Below, piece after piece: positions 1 through 7,393 of a DNA stretch of 17,116 nucleotides. The notes below the pieces were generated by a model that ran no database searches, was not told the DNA's origin, and saw only the letters and a program-made list of their open reading frames with translations. Source of the stretch: CAZUWH01 sp964624075 (GTDB lineage Bacteria > Pseudomonadota > Alphaproteobacteria > Rhodospirillales > Rhodospirillaceae); the NCBI GenBank assembly GCA_964624075.1, contig CAZUWH010000033.1, forward strand, positions 1-17,116, given 5' to 3'. A program made the position numbers and the translations under genes. Within the stretch, counting starts at the first letter, position 1, and each line of letters opens with the position of its first letter.

Positions 1-53
1 GCACTACGTTCGGGACGTAGGGGCCGGAGGTTCGAATCCTCTCACTCCGACCA
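1..53 (+). tRNA. tRNA-Pro (CGG anticodon), 5' part cut off by window edge
   Basis: This is the 3' part of a proline tRNA. The anticodon stem CTACG (4-8) pairs with CGTAG (16-20) around a seven-base loop TTCGGGA, which places anticodon CGG at 11-13. The T arm is at 26-42 with the loop TTCGAAT. The 3' acceptor strand CACTCCG (43-49) is followed by discriminator A and an encoded CCA at 51-53. The D arm and the 5' acceptor strand lie outside the window. A CGG anticodon reads CCG proline codons, which fits a GC-rich genome. Confidence 0.95.
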
Positions 54-630
54 GGGATGCCAAAGGGTTGGTAGTTTCCCGCACTTCTTCTGAAGTGCTT
101 CGTGTCTGTCTTGCACTGAGTACGGGAATTTTTTGGACTCCGAGCCTGCAACGCGGGCCGGCGCTTCTGCGCCCGGCGGCTAAGGGCAGGTTTTCGGAAA
201 GTCTGAGGGCTTTCCAGGCTCCGTGTTGTGTCAGTACACGTGTGGAATGACGCGCGGTTTCGCGTTTTAGCGTGGTGTACGGTTGTGGGATATTTCTGGG
301 GGATATCAACAAGGGGTTGAGGTGCGACAGGGGGATTGAGAGAAGATAGGCCGGAATGGGGGAAACGACAGGCAGTCCTTTCGGAGGGGAATTGGGGGGA
401 GGGGGGAATGGTTGTTTGCTTTTCTCTTTTTCGAAGGGATGTTGTGATTGTTCAGGGCGCGCCACGGTTGGGGAAGATTCTTGTAACGTGTTGATGTTAT
501 TCCGTTCTTTTTATCCACAAGTCCCCGTGCAAAGCTCGGCCCTGCCGCCTCCTCCCCCGAACGCTTCTACTAGCCCCAAGGCCCGCGCGCATTTCGTCGT
601 TTGGAAGGAAAACGCCGAAATGTATTTCAA
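54..630. other. Non-coding stretch with hairpins, no gene recognised
   Basis: No reading frame here resembles a known family. It contains the hairpin at 81-98, an imperfect GC-rich hairpin near 156-178, and a short stem ACGCG/CGCGT followed by TTTTA at 250-269. A G-rich tract lies at about 380-410. Its composition and its position between a tRNA and transposase debris suggest an eroded intergenic region. Confidence 0.5.
81..98 (+). terminator. Hairpin downstream of tRNA-Pro, possible terminator
   Basis: GCACTTC (81-87) and GAAGTGC (92-98) form a perfect 7-bp stem with loop TTCT, 28 bases after the tRNA end. The sequence after it is T-rich but interrupted (TTCGTGTCTGTCTT), so it is at best a weak intrinsic terminator for the tRNA transcript. 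Confidence 0.45.
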
Positions 631-639
631 GGTTTCTGT

Positions 640-1075
640 CTATTTTGGAGTTCATATTTTCGCCGTCGGTATTGCGCTGGCGTGGGGTGGCCACCAGGGG
701 CGCATCGACGATCTGGCCCGACATCGGCAGGAGGCCCGCTTCCGGGATGGCCTGATCGCGGCCCTGAAACAGCCGGTCCACAGCACCTTGGCGATGATCA
801 GAGCCTCGCGGCAGTCCCACACAGCGTGTTGGCGTCGGGGAGGGGGGGGGACGGCCTCGCCCAGCCCTAGGCCACAGAACCGTATCCAGCTCAATCGGCC
901 GCGGACCAGATGGGAGGTCTGCCGCAGCGACAGTCCGTGCAGGGAGTGCAGCACCAGCATCTTGAGCTTCGGCACTGCGGCGAACCCGGGGCAATCCCCC
1001 TTGGACGGAGCGCTCCGGCGCAAGGCTTTGGTCAAATCGGGCTGAAAATCGGGTTCTTCGACGAATCGCGTGGAC
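640..1075 (-). pseudogene. IS5-family transposase remnant (N-terminal part)
   Basis: Read on the minus strand, this matches the N-terminal region of IS5-family transposases (DUF772/InsH-like). The recognisable pieces are SKGDCPGF, LKMLVLHSLHGLS, RLSWIRFCGLGLGEAVP and, in another frame, MSGQIVDAPLVATPRQRNTDGE. These are the usual family blocks that precede the catalytic DDE core. The two halves are out of frame, and the shift lies at or near a run of nine G at 842-850. Homology stops after QRNTDGE near 660, so the catalytic domain is missing. Its N-terminal side runs directly into ISL3 transposase sequence. No terminal inverted repeats could be identified. Confidence 0.75.
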
Positions 1076-1640
1076 GCGCAGAGGTCTCCGAGCGGGGCGG
1101 CGATGAGGTAGATCATTGTTGCGAAGGTTGTGGCGCATTGCGGTGTTTCCCTGGCACGGGCACTGGAAGAGGCCGCTCAAGCCTTTGAGGCGGGCCGTTG
1201 CGGTGGGTCGATGTTCAGAGTTTCAGGAGGCGGCTGGTGTGGCTCTTGAAGGTGGCGAGCGCCCGGCGCGCACGGGATTGAGGACCGGGGTCGGGTTGAG
1301 GAATTCTCTGGCGTGGCGCAGGAAATTGGTGATGCGCCACAGCGGCCAGCGGGTGGCATGGGCTTGTCTCGGCCTTGCGGAGCCAGCGCAGCTTCTCTTT
1401 GATCCGCCAGGTGATGGCCGTGAACAGGGGAGAACCGCCGTGCTGGCTAAGGAATTCCTTGAACTTGACGGGCGTCTCCTTGGCCCGGCCCGGCGTGACG
1501 AACAGGACCGGCTTGTCCTTCCTGTCGAGATTGATGAACACGGTGACAGAGGTGTGGCCGCGCCGCGGTCTCGTCGAGACCGACCCCGGTGACTGCCGAT
1601 AGGTCGAGGCGCGCGACGGTCTTGCTGACGTAATAGATAA
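1070..1640 (-). pseudogene. ISL3-family transposase remnant
   Basis: Minus-strand reading gives family blocks of ISL3 (IS204/IS1001/IS1096/IS1165) transposases in order: YYVSKTVARLDLSAVTGVGL followed by DETAAR; then VFINLDRKDKPVLFVTPGR; ITWRIKEKLRWLRKAET; WRITNFLRHAREFL; ALATFKSHTSRLLKL; and at the C-terminus MIYLIAAPLGDL. At least three frame changes separate these blocks. The segment between the SQHGG block and ITWRIKEKL is missing compared with full-length members. The N-terminal zinc-binding region is absent. The C-terminus is fused to the IS5 remnant. This is a dead element. Confidence 0.75.
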
Positions 1641-1859
1641 CAGTGAATCACAAAACTATGGCAAGCACAAGTTTCCAGAAGTATCCGGCTTGATTTCCTA
1701 AAAACGAGTCTGGTGAGAGAAGCGCGCCCCATGTGGTGTCCGATGACTATCGATGTTCTTGGTACCGACTTGTGTTACGATGATTCGAATACTTATACTC
1801 TTGAGCCTTGATCGTGACCTCCCCCAGGCGCCGGTGGGCCGCATCCGCGGCCCTTGGCT

Positions 1860-2262
1860 TTTGCGCCATGCGGCGTGCCAGTCAGGGAATTCCAGCCATT
1901 TCCGGATCGCGGCCGTTAACGAGACGCCGTATCTCTTGGCAACATGACGCAGGCATTCCAGGGTCATGTCCTGGCCGGCGACCTAGAGCCGGTCATCGTC
2001 CATCGGCATGAGCAAGGCAGGATGCGCAGGTGTCGGCCTCCTCTTCGATCTCCTCAAGGGATTTCTGCCAGAGGTGGCGCTTCATTGAGGTGCACGAGAA
2101 CGTACGGTCGTCGGCTTCGTCTTCCGCCATGCCCTCCAGGAAATCCTCGGCCATAAGCTGGCGGCGATGCAGGAAGTAATGGCCTAACGCGTGCACTAAC
2201 GTGAAGCGCTCGCGGCCCCGATACTCGGTATCATCGTTGTAGATGCTGTGCCGGCACAGCAT
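1860..2262 (-). pseudogene. ImmA/IrrE-type metallopeptidase pseudogene
   Basis: The N-terminal piece reads YRGRERFTLVHALGHYFLHR. This is the zinc-binding motif region of ImmA/IrrE-like peptidases, proteins that cleave repressors of phage-like or mobile elements. The family motif is HExxH, but here the glutamate codon is an alanine codon (GCG, minus strand of 2188-2190), giving HALGH, so catalysis should be lost. Near 2000 the frame shifts. The continuation is LMPMDDDRL, an in-frame TAG, VAGQDMTLECLRHVAKRYGV and SLTAAIRKWLEF, which matches the C-terminal part of the family. Homology fades below about 1870. The 5' end may extend towards 2380 in another frame, but I cannot place a start. Confidence 0.8.
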
Positions 2263-2376
2263 CCTGCTGGCTTTGGCCGGAGCATTCCTTCATCAAAGCC
2301 GGTGTTCCCCACAACCTTGGTGATGGGGTCGGGGAGATGCCTGGTGCACTCCATCGCCACTTTCTGGAGGGAAGAC

Positions 2377-2403
2377 TCCCTCCCCCTTGGATTGGGGGAG
2401 GGT
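2377..2403. repeat. C/G-rich palindromic repeat
   Basis: CCCTCCCCC, TTGGATT, then GGGGGAGGG. Same type as the units at 15185-15215 and 17061-17085. It lies in the gene-free stretch upstream of the ImmA/IrrE remnant. Confidence 0.75.
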
Positions 2404-2708
2404 TGGGGTGGGAGTGATCGTGACGTCTGATCTGACGGCAGAGAGACTCGCGGCGGTCACGTTCCTCGGCCAGCGACAGGCGGTGCCCAGGCGGAAGGCT
2501 TCATGCCCCCTCCTCTCGTGTAGAACAAAACATGATAAAGCAGGAAGAGGGCGAAGTCTTTATCCATTCGCATCCAGTCATTCTTCCTGAAACGGGATAT
2601 TTCTGTTCGATCAAGGTTCTGATTCACTTATGACCTTAGAGCATCCAAGTCTAACTTTAGACAAAAGTAGCAAAATAGGAGTCCTAAAAATATTAAAAAT
2701 ATTTTGTC

Positions 2709-2748
2709 TGCCGAGTTCAGATGGTATATAAATATACTGAATTCGGCA
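2709..2748. repeat. Long imperfect hairpin in AT-rich segment
   Basis: The outer arms TGCCGAGTTCA (2709-2719) and TGAATTCGGCA (2738-2748) pair with one G/T mismatch, which would be a G-U pair in RNA. After a four-base bulge, the inner arms GTATAT (2724-2729) and ATATAC (2732-2737) pair around AA. It is symmetric enough to be an operator, a small-RNA stem or a relic of a mobile element end. No T-run follows, so it is not a standard terminator. Confidence 0.6.
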
Positions 2749-2957
2749 AAGGTAGTTACATCGATAAAAAATATATGAAGGTGTAGGGCGTGGCCATGGG
2801 GGCGCTCTGGGGAGCGTGGTTTCTCGTGGACGTTGTACAGATGCATTGCGAGACCGAGAGGAGGGTTTTCGTGTCGCCGGAATGGTAATCTTAAGAGATG
2901 CCTTTCCGGAAGAGGTGTTCTCTGAATCTGTCGCGAGGCAAGGGTTGTGGGGAGGGA

Positions 2958-2963
2958 TATAAT
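2958..2963 (+). promoter_or_regulatory. Candidate -10 box upstream of small ORFs
   Basis: A perfect TATAAT lies 38 bases upstream of a 13-codon ORF (3002-3043) and 122 bases upstream of the small secreted protein gene at 3086. No good -35 hexamer is visible at 16-18 bases spacing, so the promoter call rests on the -10 only. Confidence 0.3.
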
Positions 2964-3001
2964 CGAGGGGCTTGCTTCCTTTTAGAGCAAAGGGGAGGCC
3001 C

Positions 3002-3043
3002 ATGAAGATGGGCGGGAGGCTCATCTTGGCGCGATCAGGCTGA
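3002..3043 (+). CDS. Possible 13-residue mini-ORF upstream of small secreted protein
   Basis: The ORF encodes MKMGGRLILARSG and ends in TGA. It is preceded by a strong Shine-Dalgarno stretch, AGGGGAGG at 2991-2998. It lies 42 bases before the start of the next small gene in the same orientation. It could be a translated leader or a chance ORF. There is no homology evidence, and length alone cannot separate the two. Confidence 0.25.
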   Translation: MKMGGRLILARSG

Positions 3044-3085
3044 GATCGTTCCACTCTGTGAATCCTGAAGACCTGAAGAGGGGAT

Positions 3086-3331
3086 ATGAAACACCAGGTG
3101 CTCAAGGGAATAGCCATGACGCTGCTGGTCGGTACGCTGACAGGCGGAGTGGTTTCTCGAGGCCAGGCCAGCTCTGCGGAAATGGATGGCTGGCCGCCGT
3201 GTCATCCGGCGTGGAAGATATGCGACGAGGTCACGCCACCGCCCGGATGGTGTCAGTACATGCCACCCTGCAATGAGGAAGGCAGTCCTTACGGGCAAAC
3301 GAGCAGTAAGTCTGCTGTTAAAAGGAGATAA
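3086..3331 (+). CDS. Small hypothetical secreted protein with four cysteines
   Basis: An 81-residue protein that I do not recognise. The N-terminus looks like a Sec signal peptide: a basic start (MKHQVLKG), a hydrophobic stretch at about 9-23, and a small-residue region ending near residue 31 (QASSA). The mature part has exactly four cysteines, at 39, 46, 56 and 62, with two PPC motifs (WPPCHP and MPPCNE) and many prolines and tryptophans. The C-terminus is basic (SAVKRR). This pattern suggests a disulfide-bonded periplasmic or exported peptide. The start is chosen because AGAGGGG lies just upstream of the ATG. A clear rho-independent terminator downstream (3454-3479) and an intact frame amid decayed genes support it, but no function can be assigned. 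Confidence 0.5.
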   Translation: MKHQVLKGIAMTLLVGTLTGGVVSRGQASSAEMDGWPPCHPAWKICDEVTPPPGWCQYMPPCNEEGSPYGQTSSKSAVKRR

Positions 3332-3349
3332 GGTACAAAGGCGGGGGAA

Positions 3350-3379
3350 CCTGCTCAAGGGATTTCCCCCTTGAGCAGG
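3350..3379 (+). terminator. Perfect 12-bp hairpin after the small secreted protein gene
   Basis: CCTGCTCAAGGG (3350-3361) pairs perfectly with CCCTTGAGCAGG (3368-3379) around a six-base loop. It begins 19 bases after the stop codon at 3331. It lacks a following T-run, so it may be an mRNA 3'-end stabiliser or processing structure rather than the actual stop signal. Confidence 0.5.
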
Positions 3380-3446
3380 GAAAACGAGGGGGTGATCAAT
3401 AAAGGCCCTGGCGGTGTGGATTTGCGCGGGGCAGTGGATCGTTCAA

Positions 3447-5478
3447 TCATACAACGCGCCCGCAAAAGGGCGCGTTTTTGTTGGCGAGATTTCTCCCGGG
3501 AGGGCGGACGTTTCCGTCCGCCGGTTCGCGCACGGATGGGATGCCCGCCTTCCCCAGCCTGTACCGTTCACGCGGCCCGAATGCGGGTGATGTGAAATTG
3601 TCCACCTCCTGCTGCAGGGTCTCCGGCTGTCGTGGCAGTTCCGCGGCGGCGACAGTCGTGATGTCCTTTGAGACCTCTGTCGTCTCTGTGGCCGCCTGAT
3701 CGACGTTGCGGGCGATCTCCTTAGTTGCTGCACCTTGTTCCTCAACTGCCGAAGCGATCGTGTTCGAGATGGTCCTGACTTCGGCAATCGTGGCGGTGAT
3801 GGAACGGATGGCCTCGACTGCCTCCCGGGCCGCCTCGATGGTGGCATTGAGGGCGAGCAGATTGGTCTGGCTCACAATGTCGTTGATGAGCTTGACCACC
3901 TCGCCGATCCGGCCTGCTGTAGCGACCAGGCTTTAGACCATTTCATTGGTATACTCGGCCTGAGTCATGGTAGCTTACGAGATCTTTGCCGCCTGGGAGA
4001 CCTGGCGAGCGATTTCGGCAATCGAGGAGGGACAGTTCCTCCGCAGCTGCCAACACCGTCTGTACGTTGACGGAGGCCTGCTCGGCAGCAGCGGTGACCG
4101 ACATTGCCTGACGATTGGTTTCCTCGGAAATGGCCGACATCGACTGCGTGGTGGCCTCCATCTCGGTGGCCGCCGAACGCATGCCATTGACCACCTCCTT
4201 AACGGAGCTCTCGAACGTGTCGGCAAGATTGTTTATGGCCTTTCTCTTTTCAACCTCGGCCCGCTTTTCGGCCTCCTTCTGCGCCGTTTCCAGCCACCTG
4301 ATCGCGATCGCGTTGTCCTTAAACACCTGCACCACCGCGGCCATGGCACCGATCTCGTCGCGGCGGTCGCGGGCTGGAATGGTGGTGTCGAGGTTGCCTT
4401 GCGAGTTGGGTCATGGCAGAAGTCATAGCGACAACCGGTGTGGCGAGCGAACGGGCAATGAAGAACCCAATCCCGCCGATGAGGACCACGCCCACCAGAC
4501 CGATTCCCAATATCAGGCTCCGGAGCGCGTATTCAGCCTCGAAGGCTTCCACCTTGTCGATCTCGGTGATCATGGGCATAGGTGGCGGCCTCGCCGATCT
4601 TCAAGGGCGCGTAGGCCGAAAGGATCGGATTGCCGTTGTAGTCAATGATGATTTCAGTCTACGATCGCCCCGCAAACGCGTTGCGGGTGGTATCCGTATC
4701 CACCTTGCCACTCTGCGGATTGGCAAACGATGCCTTGACCAAATGATCGGTAGGATCGCGGAAGGAGTCGGAGCGCATCAGCTTGTCTGGTCCGACCAGA
4801 TAGGTCTCTCCCGTCCGACCGAGTCCGGTTCGCTCCTGCATGATCTGATTAATCATGGTTGATCGGGATCTAGACCGCCACGGCGCCCAGCCGCTTGCCG
4901 GTGCCATCGACAATGGACGTCGCGAGAAAAATCCGGCCGGATGATTGTTGGAAGGCGCGTAAGGTGCCAAGTCGGCAAAGGCGGTCTTGCGCGTTTCCGA
5001 ATCGCGAAAGGCCCGCCCCAGACCAGAGTCCTTCAGGAAACCAGAGACCAGATTCTGGCCGAGATCCGATTCCTTGACGGCTGTGAATACGACGTTGCCC
5101 TCGGCTGAAATCAGGAAGACGTCGTAATGGCCGTCTTCCTTCAGAAGGTGGGTGAAGACCGGCCCCAGACGTTTCTCAACCGCCGTCCGTTCCGGCCCGC
5201 CTGTGTCTTTGCGGCCCTCGGCGCGAAAGGCATCGTTGAACGCCTGCACCGCGTTAATCAAGGATGATCGGATTGTGGGCGAGCAGCGACAGATTGATCG
5301 CAACTCGTTGGAAGTACTGCTCAAGCTGGTTCTTCTTGATCGCCTGTACGGCAGAAAGCTTGGCGATGGTCTCCACCAACACGTCTAGATCGCCGCGGCG
5401 GTTTGCCTTTTGATTGGGCATACCGTAGAATCGGAAACCACCAGTTATGCCTGTTCGCTCAACGGTGTGCCTTTCCAA
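3447..5478 (-). pseudogene. Methyl-accepting chemotaxis protein pseudogene (dCache-HAMP-MCP signal)
   Basis: This is a former membrane chemoreceptor. In order on the minus strand: a coiled start (QAIKKNQLEQYFQRVAINLS); a Cache-type sensor (GHYDVFLISAEGNVVF, FADLAPYAPSNNHPAGFF, ERTGLGRTGETYLVGPDKLM); a membrane segment (LILGIGLVGVVLIGGIGFFI); HAMP (RSLATPVVAMTSAMTQLA); and the MCP signalling hairpin (DIVSQTNLLALNATIEAAR, ASAVEEQGAATKEIARNVDQ). Frames change near 5257, 4927, 4860, 4660, 4570, 4405 and 4035. In-frame stops include TAG in the Cache linker and two TAA between KIS and the EVVKLIND block. In the signalling tip, NATIEAAR jumps to EAVEAIRS, so the segment around the usual GKGFAVVA motif is deleted. 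The first membrane segment is not recognisable. Family similarity ends near 3593. Confidence 0.9.
3453..3479 (+). terminator. Rho-independent terminator
   Basis: Stem ACGCGCCC (3454-3461) and GGGCGCGT (3468-3475) with loop GCAAAA, followed by TTTTT (3475-3479). This is a textbook intrinsic terminator on the plus strand. It would end transcripts from the small-gene region at 2958-3331. On the minus strand no T-run follows, so it does not serve the chemoreceptor remnant on the other side. Confidence 0.8.
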
Positions 5479-5753
5479 TCGGCATATCGGGGGCTTTTTC
5501 CAAACCAGCCTCCTTTAAGGCTGCGGCCTTCACACAAACCTGCCTTGGCCCTTCCCCTTGGGGCGGGGGGAGAGTCTTTTTGGGATGGGGTCCGTCGGGA
5601 GAGGGGGCTTCCCGTCAGGGGGAGCGGGAATTCATGGTTGGACGGTGCAGCATGTCGTGGCCTGGCAACGCACCTGCCCCGCCATGGACCCCCCGCTTGC
5701 GCGGGGATGACGGAAAGAGGCTGATTTCGCGAGGGGGGATGTGAACGGTTACG
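5479..5753. other. Intergenic region with short interspersed repeats
   Basis: Between the chemoreceptor remnant and nadB. It holds a degenerate C/G-rich repeat (about 5545-5625) and a second, distinct palindromic unit at 5691-5706. No gene is supported. Confidence 0.5.
5685..5712. repeat. Short palindromic repeat, CCCCGC-TTGC-GCGGGG type
   Basis: CCCCGC (5691-5696) and GCGGGG (5701-5706) pair around TTGC, followed by ATGACGG. Translated in one frame this reads PWTPRLRGDDG, a hallmark of a repeat often mis-annotated as protein in proteobacterial genomes. Only one copy is visible in the window. Confidence 0.55.
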
Positions 5754-7379
5754 CTAAATGATCCGCCGTGCCGAAAAATTGTCCGGAACCAGAGCGGTGT
5801 TCTGCGGGACGGCGATGGCGTCGGGCTCGGGAAAGTCGATAGTGTAGTGCAAGCCCCGGCTCTCCTTGCGTGCCAAGGCGGACTGGATGATGAGGTTTGC
5901 AACCAGGGTTAGGTTGCGCAGCTCAATCAAGTCGTTGGTGACCCGGAAACTGCGGTAATATTCCCCGATTTCTGCCGACAGTAGGGCACAACGCCGTTTG
6001 GCCCGTTCCAGGCGCTTAGTGGACCGGACGATGCCGACATAATCCCACATGAAGCGCCGCAATTCATCCCAGTTGTGGGCCACAACCACCTCCTCGTCGG
6101 AGTCGGTGACCCAGCTTTCATCCCATGGCGGCAGTTCGGGAGGCGGCGGGATGTCAGGAAGACGGCGCAGAACGTCAACAGCCGCCGCTGTCCCAAAGAC
6201 CAGGCACTCCAGAAGCGAGTTGGATGCCATGCGGTTGGCGCCATGCAGACCGGTAAAGGCACACTCGCCGATCGCATACAGGTTGGATACATCGGTACGG
6301 CCGGCCAGGTCGGTCATGATGCCGCCACAGGTATAATGGGCGGCGGGAACCACAGGGATAGGCTGCCGCGTCATGTCGAGACCGAAAGCCAGACATCTAG
6401 CGTGAACGGTAGGAAAGTGACCGGTGATGAAATCGGCCGGTTTGTGACTGATGTCGAGATAAACGCAATCGAGACCAGCCTTCTTCATTTCATTGTCGAT
6501 GGCCCGTGCCACGACATCACGGGGCGCCAGTTCGGCCCGGGGGTGGTAGGTGTCCATGAAACGCTGGCCGTTCGGCAGACGCAGCACCCCTCCTTCGCCA
6601 CGCACGGCCTCGGTGACCAGAAACGACTTGGCCTGGGGGTGGTAAAGACAGGTTGGATGGAATTGGCAGAATTCCAGATTGGCTACCCGGCACCCTGTCC
6701 GCCAGGCCATGGCAATCCCGTCACCTGTACTGCCGTCAGGGTTCGATGTATAGAGATAGACTTTGCTGGCGCCGCCGGTTGCCAGTACTACAACTAGAGA
6801 ACGTATTAGCTTTACTTGTCCATCCTGAAGATCCATAGCATAAATCCCTACACAGCGATCAATACGCCCATGTCCAGAAGATTCACGCAGAAGGTCGATA
6901 GCGATGTGGTGTTCGTACAGTGTAACGTTGGATGTTGTCCTAATCTGGTCGACCAGAGTGGTTTGTACAGCTATTCCGGTTGCATCTGCCGCATGAACGA
7001 TGCGGCGGTGGCTGTGACCGCCTTCGCGGGTTAGATGCAGCATGGTCTCGCCGTTCAGGCCGGGCGCCGTCGTGAATGACACGCCGCACGCGATCAGCCG
7101 GTGGATGGCCGCGGGAGCATGCTCGGCCACGAACCGAACCACCCGGGGGTCGCACAGGCCAGCACCTGCTGCCAACGTATCGGCCACATGCCAGTCGAGG
7201 CTGTCGGCATCATCCAACACGGCAGCAATGCCGCCCTGGGCATAGAAGGTGCTGCTCTCAACGAGAGTGTTCTTGGCCAGCACGGCCACCCGAACCTGGG
7301 GAGCGAGTTGCAGCGCCATGGTCAGACCTGCCGCGCCGCTGCCCACGATCAGCACGTCATAAAAGGACGAAGAGGAAAT
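5754..7379 (-). CDS. nadB: L-aspartate oxidase
   Basis: A flavoprotein that oxidises L-aspartate to iminoaspartate, the first step of de novo NAD synthesis, feeding NadA in the cytoplasm. The frame is intact, about 541 residues as in E. coli NadB (540). The FAD motif LIVGSGAAGLTMAL is at the N-terminus. STFYAQGGIAAVLDD, REGGHSHRRIVHAADATG, CQFHPTCLYHP, VRGEGGVLRLPNGQRFMD, ELAPRDVVARAID, VPAAHYTCGGIMTDLAGRTD and LHGANRMASNSLLECLVFG are all present, so it should be active. The start is problematic. The nadC stop is followed by AAAGGAG, and at ideal spacing (8 bases) the in-frame codon is ATT (7379-7377). No ATG, GTG or TTG sits there in frame. The nearest upstream in-frame ATG is at 7442, inside nadC and without a visible ribosome-binding site. 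I used ATT because it gives the family length. Confidence 0.95.
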   Translation of the reverse strand: MSSSSFYDVLIVGSGAAGLTMALQLAPQVRVAVLAKNTLVESSTFYAQGGIAAVLDDADSLDWHVADTLAAGAGLCDPRVVRFVAEHAPAAIHRLIACGVSFTTAPGLNGETMLHLTREGGHSHRRIVHAADATGIAVQTTLVDQIRTTSNVTLYEHHIAIDLLRESSGHGRIDRCVGIYAMDLQDGQVKLIRSLVVVLATGGASKVYLYTSNPDGSTGDGIAMAWRTGCRVANLEFCQFHPTCLYHPQAKSFLVTEAVRGEGGVLRLPNGQRFMDTYHPRAELAPRDVVARAIDNEMKKAGLDCVYLDISHKPADFITGHFPTVHARCLAFGLDMTRQPIPVVPAAHYTCGGIMTDLAGRTDVSNLYAIGECAFTGLHGANRMASNSLLECLVFGTAAAVDVLRRLPDIPPPPELPPWDESWVTDSDEEVVVAHNWDELRRFMWDYVGIVRSTKRLERAKRRCALLSAEIGEYYRSFRVTNDLIELRNLTLVANLIIQSALARKESRGLHYTIDFPEPDAIAVPQNTALVPDNFSARRII

Positions 7380-7386
7380 GACACCT

Positions 7387-7393
7387 GCTCCTT
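7387..7393 (-). promoter_or_regulatory. Ribosome-binding site of nadB
   Basis: Minus-strand AAAGGAG overlaps the last bases of the nadC stop codon TAA (7395-7393). GGAG ends 8 bases before the ATT at 7379. This favours translation of nadB starting at or near 7379 rather than at the ATG at 7442. Confidence 0.55.

Larger units (their letters stand above)
2263..3001. other. Gene-free stretch: palindromic repeat and AT-rich segment
   Basis: No convincing gene is present. A CCCTCCCCC...GGGGGAGGG palindromic repeat lies at 2377-2403. Bases 2610-2800 are much more AT-rich than the rest of the window and contain a long hairpin at 2709-2748. A -10-like TATAAT is at 2958-2963, upstream of a mini-ORF. 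Confidence 0.5.

Noticed and set aside
1..53. tRNA-Pro 3' end as attachment site of an integrated island
   Set aside because: No second copy of the tRNA 3' end and no integrase gene was found in the window.
3503..3522. Hairpin GGCGGACG-TTTC-CGTCCGCC as terminator of the chemoreceptor gene
   Set aside because: It is a perfect 8-bp stem but no T-run follows on either strand; only noted as structure.
6075..6797. 240-residue open frame on the plus strand
   Set aside because: It is the opposite strand of nadB and has no family motif.
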